Positions 1 through 5,323 of a DNA stretch of 5,323 nt are shown here, in pieces; the stretch's first letter is position 1, and every line of letters starts with the position of its first letter. Under the pieces are notes generated by a model that worked only from the letters and a program-made list of their open reading frames with translations, searched no databases and was not told the origin of the DNA. Both the position numbers and the translations under genes were made by a program. Origin of the DNA: Gammaproteobacteria bacterium (GTDB lineage: Bacteria > Pseudomonadota > Gammaproteobacteria > GCA-001735895); assembly GCA_029864065.1 (NCBI GenBank), contig JAOTUD010000248.1:1-5323 (forward strand), written 5' to 3'.

Positions 1-470
1 AAAACAAGCGACGCGGCGGCACTGAAAACGTCGCCGGCATCGTCGGGCTGGGCAAGGCGGCGCAGCTCGCGCGGCTTGAAATGGAGCACAGGCGACACTA
101 CCTTGGGCAGTTGAGGGACGCGTTCGAAACGAGGCTCGCAGCCATTCCTGGCAGTGTGGTCTTCGGGCTGCAGGCGCCACGCTTACCCAATACGACGTTT
201 TTCGCGCTGCCGTATTACCATGGCGAGACGCTGCTGATGGAGCTCGACCGGGCGGGTTTTGCGCTGTCCAGCGGTTCCGCCTGTCATAGCGCGGTTACCG
301 AACCCAGCCATGTACTCAGGGCGATGGGTGTCGACGATAACCTGGCGTTGAACGCGATACGGGTCAGCTTTGGCATGGACAACAGCTTGCAGGATGTCGA
401 AAAACTGGCCGTCAAACTTCACCAACTGGTAAGCAAACTGCCGGCGGTTATGCGCCGGGCAGCGGGATAG
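1..470 (+). CDS. Cysteine desulfurase (IscS/NifS family), 3' part only
   Basis: PLP-dependent enzyme that takes sulfur from L-cysteine as a persulfide for Fe-S cluster assembly. The frame is open from base 3, so the gene runs off the left edge and the ATG at 81 is internal. The visible start, RRGGTENVAGIVGLGKAA, is the conserved segment ahead of the small C-terminal domain. The catalytic-loop motif SSGSACHS follows, with the persulfide cysteine codon at 282-284, then EPSHVLRAMG and the IRVSFG segment. The PLP lysine lies outside the window. The protein ends in LPAVMRRAAG and lacks the SPLWEM-like tail of E. coli IscS. Together with the direct iscA neighbour and no iscU between them, this suggests a shorter NifS-like paralogue rather than housekeeping IscS. 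Family is certain; the exact subgroup is inference. iscA follows after 10 nt, so the two are probably cotranscribed. Confidence 0.93.
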   Translation, partial: NKRRGGTENVAGIVGLGKAAQLARLEMEHRRHYLGQLRDAFETRLAAIPGSVVFGLQAPRLPNTTFFALPYYHGETLLMELDRAGFALSSGSACHSAVTEPSHVLRAMGVDDNLALNAIRVSFGMDNSLQDVEKLAVKLHQLVSKLPAVMRRAAG

Positions 471-480
471 AGAGATACAA

Positions 481-804
481 ATGGCAATTCAACTAAGCGA
501 CGAAGCGGCCTCCAGGGTGCAGCATTTCCTCGAAAACCGGGGCAAGGGTATCGGTCTTCGGCTCGGTGTTAAAACTACCGGCTGTTCCGGGCTTGCCTAT
601 GTCATCGAATTTGTCGATGAAATCCGCGACGACGATGAAGTCTTCGAAAGCAAGGGGGTGAAAGTCGTCGTCGACAAGAAAAGCCTGATGTTTCTGGATG
701 GCACCGAAGTGGACTTTGCCAAGGTCGGCCTGCAAGAAGGTTTCCAGTTCAAGAATCCCAACGCCAAGGACGCCTGCGGCTGCGGTGAAAGCTTTACCGT
801 CTGA
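481..804 (+). CDS. iscA: IscA, A-type Fe-S carrier protein
   Basis: Cytoplasmic A-type carrier (HesB/IscA family) that binds iron or a Fe-S cluster and passes it to apo-proteins, especially for [4Fe-4S] maturation. The product is 107 residues, the same length as E. coli IscA. All three family cysteines are present: Cys35 in TTGCSGLAY, and Cys99 and Cys101 in the C-terminal ACGCGESF motif. The start is set by the ATG at 481, ten nucleotides after the desulfurase stop, with a modest GAGAG ribosome site at 470-474. The acidic stretch around residues 46-54 is typical of the family. ErpA is the main alternative A-type protein, but position in the isc operon and the overall match favour IscA. Confidence 0.95.
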   Translation: MAIQLSDEAASRVQHFLENRGKGIGLRLGVKTTGCSGLAYVIEFVDEIRDDDEVFESKGVKVVVDKKSLMFLDGTEVDFAKVGLQEGFQFKNPNAKDACGCGESFTV

Positions 805-815
805 TTTCCGATTCC

Positions 816-1355
816 ATGCAGTCCCCCGATTTTAGCCAGAACTATTTCGAGCTATTTGGCTTGAGGCCCGTGTTCGATTTAGATCTCGCGGGCTTGCACG
901 ATGCGCAACGGCGCCTGCAGGCGAGCTATCACCCCGATAGATTCGTCGGATCGACCGACCAGGACAAGAGGCTGTCGGTGCAAATGGCCTCGCACGTGAA
1001 CCAGGCTTACGAAACATTGCGGGACCCGGTGAAGCGTTCGCGCTACCTGCTCGAGATCAACGGTGCGCGGTTACCCGATGATTCCGAAACCACCTCCGAC
1101 ACGGCGTTTCTGATGGAGCAGATCGAATTGAGGGAAGAGCTCGAATCCTGCCGCCATGCGGAAGACGCGCTCGACCGTTGCGATCGAATCGAGACGAGGT
1201 TGACACAGCGAGCCGACGAACTGGCCGGCGAATTCGTCGATCGTTTCGAAGCGAAGGCTTTCGAGGATGCGCTGGAGAGCAGCCGCAAGATGCAGTTTAT
1301 TCAGCGTATCCAGCAGCATTTATCCGAACTGCAGTACGAGCTGGAAGAGTGTTGA
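816..1355 (+). CDS. hscB: HscB, J-domain co-chaperone of the Isc system
   Basis: Hsc20-type J-domain protein that delivers the loaded IscU scaffold to HscA and stimulates its ATPase. The product has 179 residues against 171 in E. coli. The J-domain covers about residues 8-76 and has the HPD signature at 39-41 (SYHPDRF) and the helix NQAYETLRDPVKRSRYLL. The family hallmark DTAFLMEQIELREELE starts at residue 95 and opens the C-terminal three-helix domain that contacts IscU. The ATG at 816 lies 11 nt after the iscA stop with no clear purine-rich ribosome site, so translational coupling to iscA is likely. Its TGA overlaps the hscA ATG by one base (TGATG at 1353-1357). The target IscU is not encoded in this window. 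Confidence 0.95.
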   Translation: MQSPDFSQNYFELFGLRPVFDLDLAGLHDAQRRLQASYHPDRFVGSTDQDKRLSVQMASHVNQAYETLRDPVKRSRYLLEINGARLPDDSETTSDTAFLMEQIELREELESCRHAEDALDRCDRIETRLTQRADELAGEFVDRFEAKAFEDALESSRKMQFIQRIQQHLSELQYELEEC

Positions 1356-3226
1356 TGGCCCTGTTGCAGATATCGGAACCCGGGGAATCGAACGCACCGC
1401 ACCAGCACCGTCTAGCGGTGGGTATCGATCTCGGCACCACCAATTCGCTGGTCGCGACGGTACGTAGCGGCGAAGCCCTGTGCCTGCCCGACGAGCAGGG
1501 ACGCAAGTTACTGCCCTCGGTGGTCCATTTCGGCGAGACCGAAGTGCTGGTGGGATACGAGGCGCAGGCGCGGCAAACCAGCGATCCACTCAATACCGTC
1601 GCCTCGGTAAAACGTATGATGGGCCGCGGCCAGCGCGACCTGAAGCATTTCGGCGACATCGCGTTGCACCATTTCGTCACCTCCGGCGACAGCGGGGTTC
1701 CCCGTATTCGCACCGGCGGCGGTGATTTCAGCGCGGTCGAAATTTCGAGCGAAATATTGAAGGCGCTTGCGCATCGCGCCGCCGACAGCCTCGGCGGAGA
1801 CCTGGCCGGGGTAGTGATAACCGTTCCTGCCTATTTCGACGACGCCCAGCGGCAGGCAACGCGCGATGCCGCAACGCTGGCCGGGCTGAACCTGTTCAGG
1901 TTACTGAGCGAACCCACCGCAGCAGCGGTGGCATACGGGCTGGACCAGGATAACGACGGGCTGATCGCGGTTTACGACCTGGGAGGCGGTACCTTCGATA
2001 TCTCCATTCTGCATCTCAACAAGGGCGTTTTCGAAGTGCTTGCCACAGGCGGAGACTCGTCGCTGGGTGGAGACGACATGGATCACCTCCTGGGCGACTG
2101 GATTATCCGGCAGGCTGGATTTACCGATATCGATGCCGGGCAGGCGCGCCGGATCCTGCTCGCGGCCCGCGCCGCGAAAGAGGCGCTGACGAAACAGGAA
2201 TCGGCCGAGATCAGGGTCGAGCACGAATCGGCCTGGAGCGGAACAATCGGTCGCCAGGAATTCGATGATCTGATCCAGCCGCTGGTCAGGAAAACGCTGT
2301 CCGCCTGCCGCCGGGCGCTACGGGATGCCGGGATCGGCAAGGCCGACATCGGCGAGGTCGTCATGGTAGGCGGCTCGACTCGGGTGCCCCTGGTGCAGTC
2401 GATGGTCGGTGATTTTTTCGAACGCAAACCCATGTGCGATCTCGACCCCGACCAGGTCGTGGCCCTCGGCGCCGCGATACAGGCCGATATTCTTGCCGGC
2501 AACAAACCGGACAGCGAAATGCTGTTACTCGACGTATTACCCTTGTCCCTCGGCATCGAGACCATGGGCGGTCTCAGCGAAAAGATTATCGACCGCAATA
2601 CGTCGATCCCGGTAGCGCGCGCGCAGGAGTTTACCACCTTCAAGGATGGGCAGACCGCGATGTCGATTCACGTGGTGCAGGGAGAACGCGAGCTGGTATC
2701 CGATTGCCGTTCGTTGGCGAAATTCGAGTTGCGGGGTTTTCCGCCGATGGTGGCCGGAGCGGCGCGGATTCGCGTGACTTACCAGGTCGACGCCGATGGC
2801 TTGCTGTCGGTTAGCGCGCAGGAGACCATCAGCGGCGTTGCCGCCGATATCGTCGTCAAGCCTTCTTACGGGCTGACCGATTCCGAAATCGAATCGATGT
2901 TGCGCGCTTCCATGGATCATGCCCGTGAAGATATCGAAATACGCATGCTGAAAGAACAGCAGGTCGAGGCAGACAGGGTGCTAGCAGCGATCGATGCCGC
3001 GGTGGCCCGGGATGGCGCAAGCCTGCTCAGCGAAGCCGAACTGACGCTGATTATGCGACGCCGCGACGAGCTCGCGTCGGCAATCGAAAGCGCCACGGCG
3101 GATGAGCTCAAACGGTTGATCAAGGCTGTCGAGGATGCCAGCGAGACTTATGTCGCGCGGCGCATGAATGCGAGCGTGAACAAGGTGCTTGCAGGCAAAA
3201 AAATTGACGAGGTTGATGTTCGATGA
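1355..3226 (+). CDS. hscA: HscA, specialised Hsp70 chaperone for Fe-S assembly
   Basis: Hsp70-class ATPase that, with HscB, acts on IscU to promote cluster transfer. The open frame extends upstream to 1178, but the true start is the ATG at 1355. That start gives MALLQISEPG, as in E. coli HscA, lies five bases after a GGAAGAG ribosome site (1343-1349), and yields 623 residues (E. coli has 616). The nucleotide-binding domain has GIDLGTTNS at 23-31, VYDLGGGTFD at 207-216 and VMVGGSTRVP at 336-345. The linker DVLPLSLG is at 393-400. The substrate domain contains the highly conserved ARAQEFTTFKDGQTAMSIHV run (421-440), and a helical lid extends from about 506 to the end. It lacks the long acidic DnaK tail, as HscA does. 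The stop overlaps the fdx start by four bases (ATGA). Confidence 0.97.
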   Translation: MALLQISEPGESNAPHQHRLAVGIDLGTTNSLVATVRSGEALCLPDEQGRKLLPSVVHFGETEVLVGYEAQARQTSDPLNTVASVKRMMGRGQRDLKHFGDIALHHFVTSGDSGVPRIRTGGGDFSAVEISSEILKALAHRAADSLGGDLAGVVITVPAYFDDAQRQATRDAATLAGLNLFRLLSEPTAAAVAYGLDQDNDGLIAVYDLGGGTFDISILHLNKGVFEVLATGGDSSLGGDDMDHLLGDWIIRQAGFTDIDAGQARRILLAARAAKEALTKQESAEIRVEHESAWSGTIGRQEFDDLIQPLVRKTLSACRRALRDAGIGKADIGEVVMVGGSTRVPLVQSMVGDFFERKPMCDLDPDQVVALGAAIQADILAGNKPDSEMLLLDVLPLSLGIETMGGLSEKIIDRNTSIPVARAQEFTTFKDGQTAMSIHVVQGERELVSDCRSLAKFELRGFPPMVAGAARIRVTYQVDADGLLSVSAQETISGVAADIVVKPSYGLTDSEIESMLRASMDHAREDIEIRMLKEQQVEADRVLAAIDAAVARDGASLLSEAELTLIMRRRDELASAIESATADELKRLIKAVEDASETYVARRMNASVNKVLAGKKIDEVDVR

Positions 3227-3561
3227 CCGTGATCACGGTAATTCCCAACGAAGAAAAATGCCCGGAAGGAGCGACGATCGAAGTCGAACCCGGAATCAGT
3301 ATCTGCGACGCCCTGTTGAGCAACGGGATCGAGATCGAGCACGCCTGTGAAAAATCCTGCGCCTGCACCACCTGTCATGTCTACGTCCGCGAAGGCTTCG
3401 ATTCGCTGGAGGAGTCGAGCGAAGACGAGGATGACTATCTCGACAAGGCCTGGGGACTCGATATGGATTCGCGCCTTAGCTGCCAGGCGATAGTCGGCGA
3501 CGAACCGCTTACTATCGAAATTCCCAGGTACACCATCAACATGGTGTCAGAAATTCACTAG
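3223..3561 (+). CDS. fdx: Isc-type [2Fe-2S] ferredoxin
   Basis: Adrenodoxin-like ferredoxin that supplies electrons during Fe-S cluster assembly, probably for persulfide reduction and reductive coupling on the scaffold. The product has 112 residues. The cluster ligands are Cys42, Cys48, Cys51 and Cys87, in the motif EHACEKSCACTTCHVYVREG and in SRLSCQA. The extra conserved Cys46 of Isc ferredoxins is also present. The sequence LDKAWGLD, the C-terminal EIPRYTIN and the overall pattern match E. coli Fdx and separate it from plant-type ferredoxins. The ATG overlaps the hscA stop. A GAGG stretch at 3209-3212, inside hscA, may act as its ribosome site. Confidence 0.97.
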   Translation: MTVITVIPNEEKCPEGATIEVEPGISICDALLSNGIEIEHACEKSCACTTCHVYVREGFDSLEESSEDEDDYLDKAWGLDMDSRLSCQAIVGDEPLTIEIPRYTINMVSEIH

Positions 3562-3570
3562 GAGAGACCG

Positions 3571-3771
3571 ATGAGCCTTAAATGGACCGATACGCTCGAT
3601 ATTGCTATCGAGCTGTCAGAAAAGTATACCGACATTGACCCCCAATATGTGCGTTTTACGGATCTGCATGCATGGGTATGCGCGCTGGAAGATTTCGACG
3701 ATGATCCGAACCACTCGAACGAAAAAATCCTGGAGGCGATTCAAATGGCCTGGATCGACGAGGCTGATTGA
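3571..3771 (+). CDS. iscX: IscX, small acidic Isc accessory protein
   Basis: Small acidic protein (YfhJ family) that binds IscS, competes with frataxin CyaY and tunes the rate of cluster assembly; it also binds iron. The 66 residues equal the E. coli length. They contain the invariant LKWTDTLDIA start, VRFTDLHAWVCALEDFDDDP in the middle, and SNEKILEAIQ with an acidic C-terminal end (DEAD). A strong ribosome site, AGGAGAG (3560-3566), overlaps the fdx stop and lies four bases before the ATG. It is the last isc gene; AT-rich non-coding DNA follows. Confidence 0.96.
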   Translation: MSLKWTDTLDIAIELSEKYTDIDPQYVRFTDLHAWVCALEDFDDDPNHSNEKILEAIQMAWIDEAD

Positions 3772-3775
3772 TTAA

Positions 3776-3817
3776 TTTTCAGTCAAATTCTTGACAGAAA
3801 AACGTCGAATTCTCGAC
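3776..3817. repeat. Two related inverted repeats just after iscX
   Basis: Two 14-bp inverted repeats, GTCAAATTCTTGAC (3782-3795) and GTCGAATTCTCGAC (3804-3817), share the central ATTC and start exactly 22 bp apart. They differ by one A-T to G-C change that is compensated in the other arm, so pairing or dyad symmetry is kept. The first extends outward to an imperfect 11-bp stem (TTTTC at 3776-3780 with GAAAA at 3797-3801, one A/A mismatch). They may be small 3'-UTR hairpins of the isc transcript or a double operator for a dimeric regulator. No known regulator motif is recognised. Confidence 0.5.
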
Positions 3818-3832
3818 ACCTTTGTTGTTCAA

Positions 3833-3871
3833 AATCAAACACTTTGGCGGTGTTTTTAAGGCCGTTTGATT
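3833..3871 (+). terminator. Possible weak terminator of the isc operon
   Basis: AAACAC (3837-3842) pairs with GTGTTT (3850-3855) around a seven-base loop and continues into a run of T (3853-3857), a minimal intrinsic-terminator layout about 65 bp after the iscX stop. A competing longer pairing is AATCAAAC (3833-3840) with GTTTGATT (3864-3871). The stems are short and AT-rich, so efficient termination is uncertain. A second T run lies at 3894-3900 without a convincing stem. Confidence 0.35.
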
Positions 3872-3980
3872 GTTAATCACGCCGCAAATCGAATTTTTTT
3901 GCCTAAACAGTTTTTCAAAATAAATCATTTATAAACAAATAATTAAAACTAATACCTAAGGTAGAATCTAAATAAGCGAT

Positions 3981-3996
3981 TGTGAACTTGGTCACA
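3981..3996. promoter_or_regulatory. CRP/Clp-type binding site
   Basis: TGTGA-ACTTGG-TCACA is a perfect match to the core consensus TGTGA-N6-TCACA recognised by CRP, Vfr and Xanthomonas Clp. It lies 174 bp upstream of the rpfF-like start codon and about 210 bp past the end of iscX, so it most likely serves the rpfF-like gene. Whether it activates or represses cannot be told from sequence, because the transcription start is not clear. Confidence 0.6.
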
Positions 3997-4002
3997 GTTT
4001 GC

Positions 4003-4030
4003 TTGCAATCGTCCTCCGATTCGGTAAATT
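4003..4030 (+). promoter_or_regulatory. Tentative sigma-70 promoter for the rpfF-like gene
   Basis: TTGCAA (4003-4008) and TAAATT (4025-4030), 16 bp apart, each match four of six consensus bases. Transcription would begin near 4037 and leave a leader of roughly 130 nt. The CRP-like palindrome would then be centred near -48, which is not a standard activating position, so another start is possible. Another -10-like element is TATATC at 4088-4093, with no good -35. Confidence 0.25.
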
Positions 4031-4065
4031 GACTTCAACCCATCGTTCAACAAAAGTGGGTAAAA

Positions 4066-4097
4066 CCCTGAAATTAAAACAATTTCGTATATCAGGG
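4066..4097 (+). promoter_or_regulatory. Leader hairpin upstream of the rpfF-like gene
   Basis: CCCTGA (4066-4071) can pair with TCAGGG (4092-4097). Inside it, GAAATT (4070-4075) can pair with AATTTC (4081-4086) around the loop AAAAC. The two stems share two bases, so they are partly alternative or form one bulged stem. This could be an RNA structure in the 5' leader; no riboswitch class is recognised. Confidence 0.35.
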
Positions 4098-4118
4098 AAA
4101 ACGACCAAAAGGCTAGAT

Positions 4119-4137
4119 CCCGAATGCAAATTTCGGG
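4119..4137 (+). promoter_or_regulatory. GC-rich hairpin just upstream of the ribosome site
   Basis: CCCGAA (4119-4124) and TTCGGG (4132-4137) form a perfect six-base-pair stem with a seven-base loop. It ends about 20 nt before the GGAGA ribosome site (4159-4163) of the rpfF-like gene. There is no T run after it, so it is not a standard terminator. A role in leader folding or mRNA stability is possible. Confidence 0.35.
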
Positions 4138-4170
4138 CACGAAGACATCAATTTATCCGGAGACACCGAC

Positions 4171-5049
4171 ATGAGTAACGTAGCATATATCAGTGAAGTC
4201 ACGACTGAAAAGCAATCCTACGGCCACCAATCCCAGTTAAAAACCTATTACGACAGCAAGAATAAAATCGGCTGGTTTCTGATGAAGGGCGCTCCCCGAC
4301 CATCTTTTACGCTGAGATTGCTGGACGACATCAGCGACTACCTCGAAAACGTCAAGCAGGAAATGGTTGAGACCAATGGTGAAAAATACGATTACCTGGT
4401 GGTTGGCTCCGACGTGGAGGGGGTATTCAACCTCGGCGGCGACCTCGAACTGTTCCGCCAGTACATAGAATCCGGCAACCGGCAGGGACTGTTGGACTAC
4501 GCCATAAAATGCGTCGATATACTCTACCAAAACATGTTCCATTATGACCTGGACCTGACGACCATTTCCCTGATTCAGGGCGACGCGCTCGGTGGCGGTT
4601 TCGAAGCGGCGCTCTCGAGCAATCTTATCGTCGCCGAGAGAGGCGTTAAAATGGGTTTGCCCGAGGTTCTTTTCAACCTTTTTCCCGGCATGGGCGCCTA
4701 TTCGCTGTTGTCCCGCAAGATCGGATTTGCGGCAGCCGAAAAAATGATTCTAAGCGGCAGTATCTACTCCGCGGAGCAGTTATACGAGATGGGTGTGGTC
4801 GATATCCTGGCGGAAAAGGGCGAAGGCGAAGTGGCCGTGTATCGTTATATCAAGAACGCTTCCAGGGCCAGCAATACCTTCAAATCGATGCAGAAACTCA
4901 AGGATATCTGTAACCAGGTTAGCTACAAGGAACTGGCAGATATCGCTACCGTATGGGCGGATTCTGCCTTGAAGCTGACTTCCAAGGATTTGCGCATGAT
5001 GGAGAGACTGGTGCGACGTCAAAACAACAAACTGGAAGATAGCGCCTAG
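4171..5049 (+). CDS. rpfF: RpfF-type DSF synthase (crotonase-fold fatty-acyl signal synthase)
   Basis: Enoyl-CoA hydratase/isomerase superfamily protein of the RpfF subgroup. RpfF dehydrates 3-hydroxyacyl-ACP and cleaves the thioester to release cis-2-unsaturated fatty acids used as DSF quorum-sensing signals. The product has 292 residues (Xanthomonas RpfF has about 289). FNLGGDLELF (86-95) and GDALGGGFEAALSS (137-150) form the crotonase core and oxyanion region. The pair Glu145 and Glu165, the latter in MGLPEVLFNLFPGMGAYS, corresponds to catalytic Glu141 and Glu161 of Xanthomonas RpfF with identical 20-residue spacing. The tail LRMMERLVRRQNNK also follows that family. No signal peptide or membrane segment is seen, so it should be cytoplasmic. 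The start has a GGAGA site at 4159-4163, seven bases before the ATG. It is monocistronic here, with a CRP-like site and structured leader upstream. It converges on an HPt gene, as rpfF does with rpfC in Xanthomonas. The chain length of its product cannot be read from sequence. Confidence 0.88.
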   Translation: MSNVAYISEVTTEKQSYGHQSQLKTYYDSKNKIGWFLMKGAPRPSFTLRLLDDISDYLENVKQEMVETNGEKYDYLVVGSDVEGVFNLGGDLELFRQYIESGNRQGLLDYAIKCVDILYQNMFHYDLDLTTISLIQGDALGGGFEAALSSNLIVAERGVKMGLPEVLFNLFPGMGAYSLLSRKIGFAAAEKMILSGSIYSAEQLYEMGVVDILAEKGEGEVAVYRYIKNASRASNTFKSMQKLKDICNQVSYKELADIATVWADSALKLTSKDLRMMERLVRRQNNKLEDSA

Positions 5050-5323
5050 TTGTCTGTCGTCTTTTCCGCATAAACTTCGTGTTCGACCGTTACTGCACTG
5101 TTAAGTGCAGTAACGGTCCTCTTAAATACTTCCTCTATCCGCATACACATCTGGTTAATTTTCTCGCTACCCATATCGTAGGGCTTCAGCGATTCTCCCT
5201 CGGCACAGATTTCCACCAGCTTGCCCGCACCAAGTTCGGTTGCGGATCCTTTCAAGGCGTGTAAATTCTCGCGGTATTCCAGGTAATCGTCGTACATCGA
5301 CTTTTTCATATTCAGGATATGCT
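5046..5323 (-). CDS. HPt-domain protein, C-terminal end; probably an RpfC-like hybrid sensor kinase
   Basis: Only the last 92 codons are visible. The frame stays open to the right edge (upstream residues HILN), so the ATG at 5307-5309 is probably internal. The motif HALKGSATELGAGKLVEICAEGE is a classic histidine-phosphotransfer signature, and the phospho-accepting His codon is at 5259-5261. The helix before it (MYDDYLEYRENL) and the two after it fit the HPt four-helix bundle. Position and orientation, tail to tail with an RpfF-type synthase, suggest the C-terminal HPt domain of RpfC, the DSF sensor kinase. A free-standing HPt protein cannot be excluded. The stop overlaps the rpfF-like stop in one CTAG (5046-5049). 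The final residues (about TVTALNSAVTVEHEV) are written by a perfect 15-bp inverted repeat. Confidence 0.75.
   Translation of the reverse strand, partial: HILNMKKSMYDDYLEYRENLHALKGSATELGAGKLVEICAEGESLKPYDMGSEKINQMCMRIEEVFKRTVTALNSAVTVEHEVYAEKTTDN
5085..5118. terminator. Perfect 15-bp inverted repeat, possible terminator for the rpfF-like gene
   Basis: GACCGTTACTGCACT (5085-5099) and its exact reverse complement (5104-5118) flank the four-base loop GTTA. It begins 36 bp after the rpfF-like stop and lies entirely within the 3' end of the convergent HPt coding sequence. On the + strand it is followed by CTCTTAAATACTT, only moderately T-rich, so termination may need Rho or may be partial. On the - strand no T run follows. 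It could also stabilise the 3' ends of both convergent transcripts. Confidence 0.55.

Larger units (their letters stand above)
3772..4170. other. AT-rich intergenic region between iscX and the rpfF-like gene
   Basis: This 399-bp stretch has no convincing gene and is visibly richer in A/T than the flanking coding DNA. From left to right it holds the paired inverted repeats, a weak terminator-like hairpin, a very AT-rich tract (about 3887-3960), a CRP/Clp-type palindrome, and a leader with two predicted hairpins and a ribosome site. An open frame on the - strand at 3949-4140 starts with GTG, has no evident ribosome site and resembles nothing I know, so I treat it as chance. Confidence 0.75.

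Noticed and set aside
1178..1354. Upstream extension of the hscA reading frame by 59 codons
   Set aside because: It overlaps hscB and its translation has no Hsp70 similarity. The ATG at 1355 has a good ribosome site and gives the conserved MALLQISEPG start.
2083..2643. Long open frame on the - strand inside hscA (186 codons)
   Set aside because: It is antisense to a clearly conserved Hsp70 gene, its product is low-complexity Ser/Arg/Pro-rich, and it has no recognisable domain; a shadow of GC-rich coding DNA.
3791..3819. TTGACA as a -35 box after iscX
   Set aside because: No -10-like hexamer lies 16-18 bp downstream (CGACAC is there), and TTGACA is explained as part of the inverted repeat.
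3989..4006. Sigma-54-like promoter (TTGG...TTGC)
   Set aside because: The GG and GC elements are not 10 bases apart (9 or 13), so the required spacing fails.
3949..4140. 63-codon open frame on the - strand in the intergenic region
   Set aside because: GTG start, no ribosome site, no recognised similarity, and it runs across the CRP-like site and leader hairpins of the rpfF-like gene.
5079..5264. 61-codon open frame on the + strand after the rpfF-like gene
   Set aside because: It is antisense to the conserved HPt motif, starts inside the palindrome region and lacks a ribosome site.
1..5323. CRISPR arrays, tRNA or rRNA genes, insertion sequences
   Set aside because: No regularly spaced direct repeats, tRNA-like cloverleaf, rRNA sequence, transposase or terminal inverted repeats were seen.

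Overview
The window is chromosomal DNA of a proteobacterium, most likely a gammaproteobacterium. The main evidence is the 3' part of an isc iron-sulfur operon, in the order cysteine desulfurase - iscA - hscB - hscA - fdx - iscX. Its proteins read almost residue for residue like the E. coli Isc proteins where I can recall them, for example the HscA N-terminus, the Fdx cysteine motif and IscX. I cannot name a genus.

Region 1 (1-3771, + strand) is the Isc assembly line. It begins inside a cysteine desulfurase that supplies sulfur. IscA, an A-type carrier, follows, then the dedicated HscB/HscA co-chaperone and chaperone pair, a [2Fe-2S] ferredoxin and the small regulator IscX. The genes are packed tightly: gaps are 9-11 nt, hscB/hscA overlap by 1 nt and hscA/fdx overlap by 4 nt, so this is one transcription unit. 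The scaffold gene iscU is not in its usual place between the desulfurase and iscA. The desulfurase also lacks the usual C-terminal tail of IscS, so it may be a second, NifS-like paralogue.

Region 2 (3772-4170) is a visibly AT-rich, gene-free stretch of 399 bp. Next to iscX it holds a pair of related inverted repeats 22 bp apart and a weak terminator-like hairpin with a T run. A perfect TGTGA-N6-TCACA palindrome of the CRP/Clp type comes next. A leader with two predicted hairpins then leads to a good ribosome binding site.

Region 3 (4171-5323) looks like a DSF (diffusible signal factor) quorum-sensing locus. An RpfF-type crotonase-fold fatty-acyl signal synthase lies on the + strand, with both catalytic glutamates in place. 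The end of a histidine-phosphotransfer (HPt) protein lies on the - strand, is cut by the window edge, and is probably the C-terminus of an RpfC-like hybrid sensor kinase. The two genes converge so tightly that their stop codons share one CTAG. A perfect 15-bp inverted repeat lies inside the last codons of the HPt gene, where it could fold as a terminator for the synthase transcript. This matches the convergent rpfF/rpfC arrangement known from Xanthomonas, but here it sits next to an isc operon. The CRP/Clp-like site suggests that signal synthesis is under control of a cyclic-nucleotide-responsive regulator.
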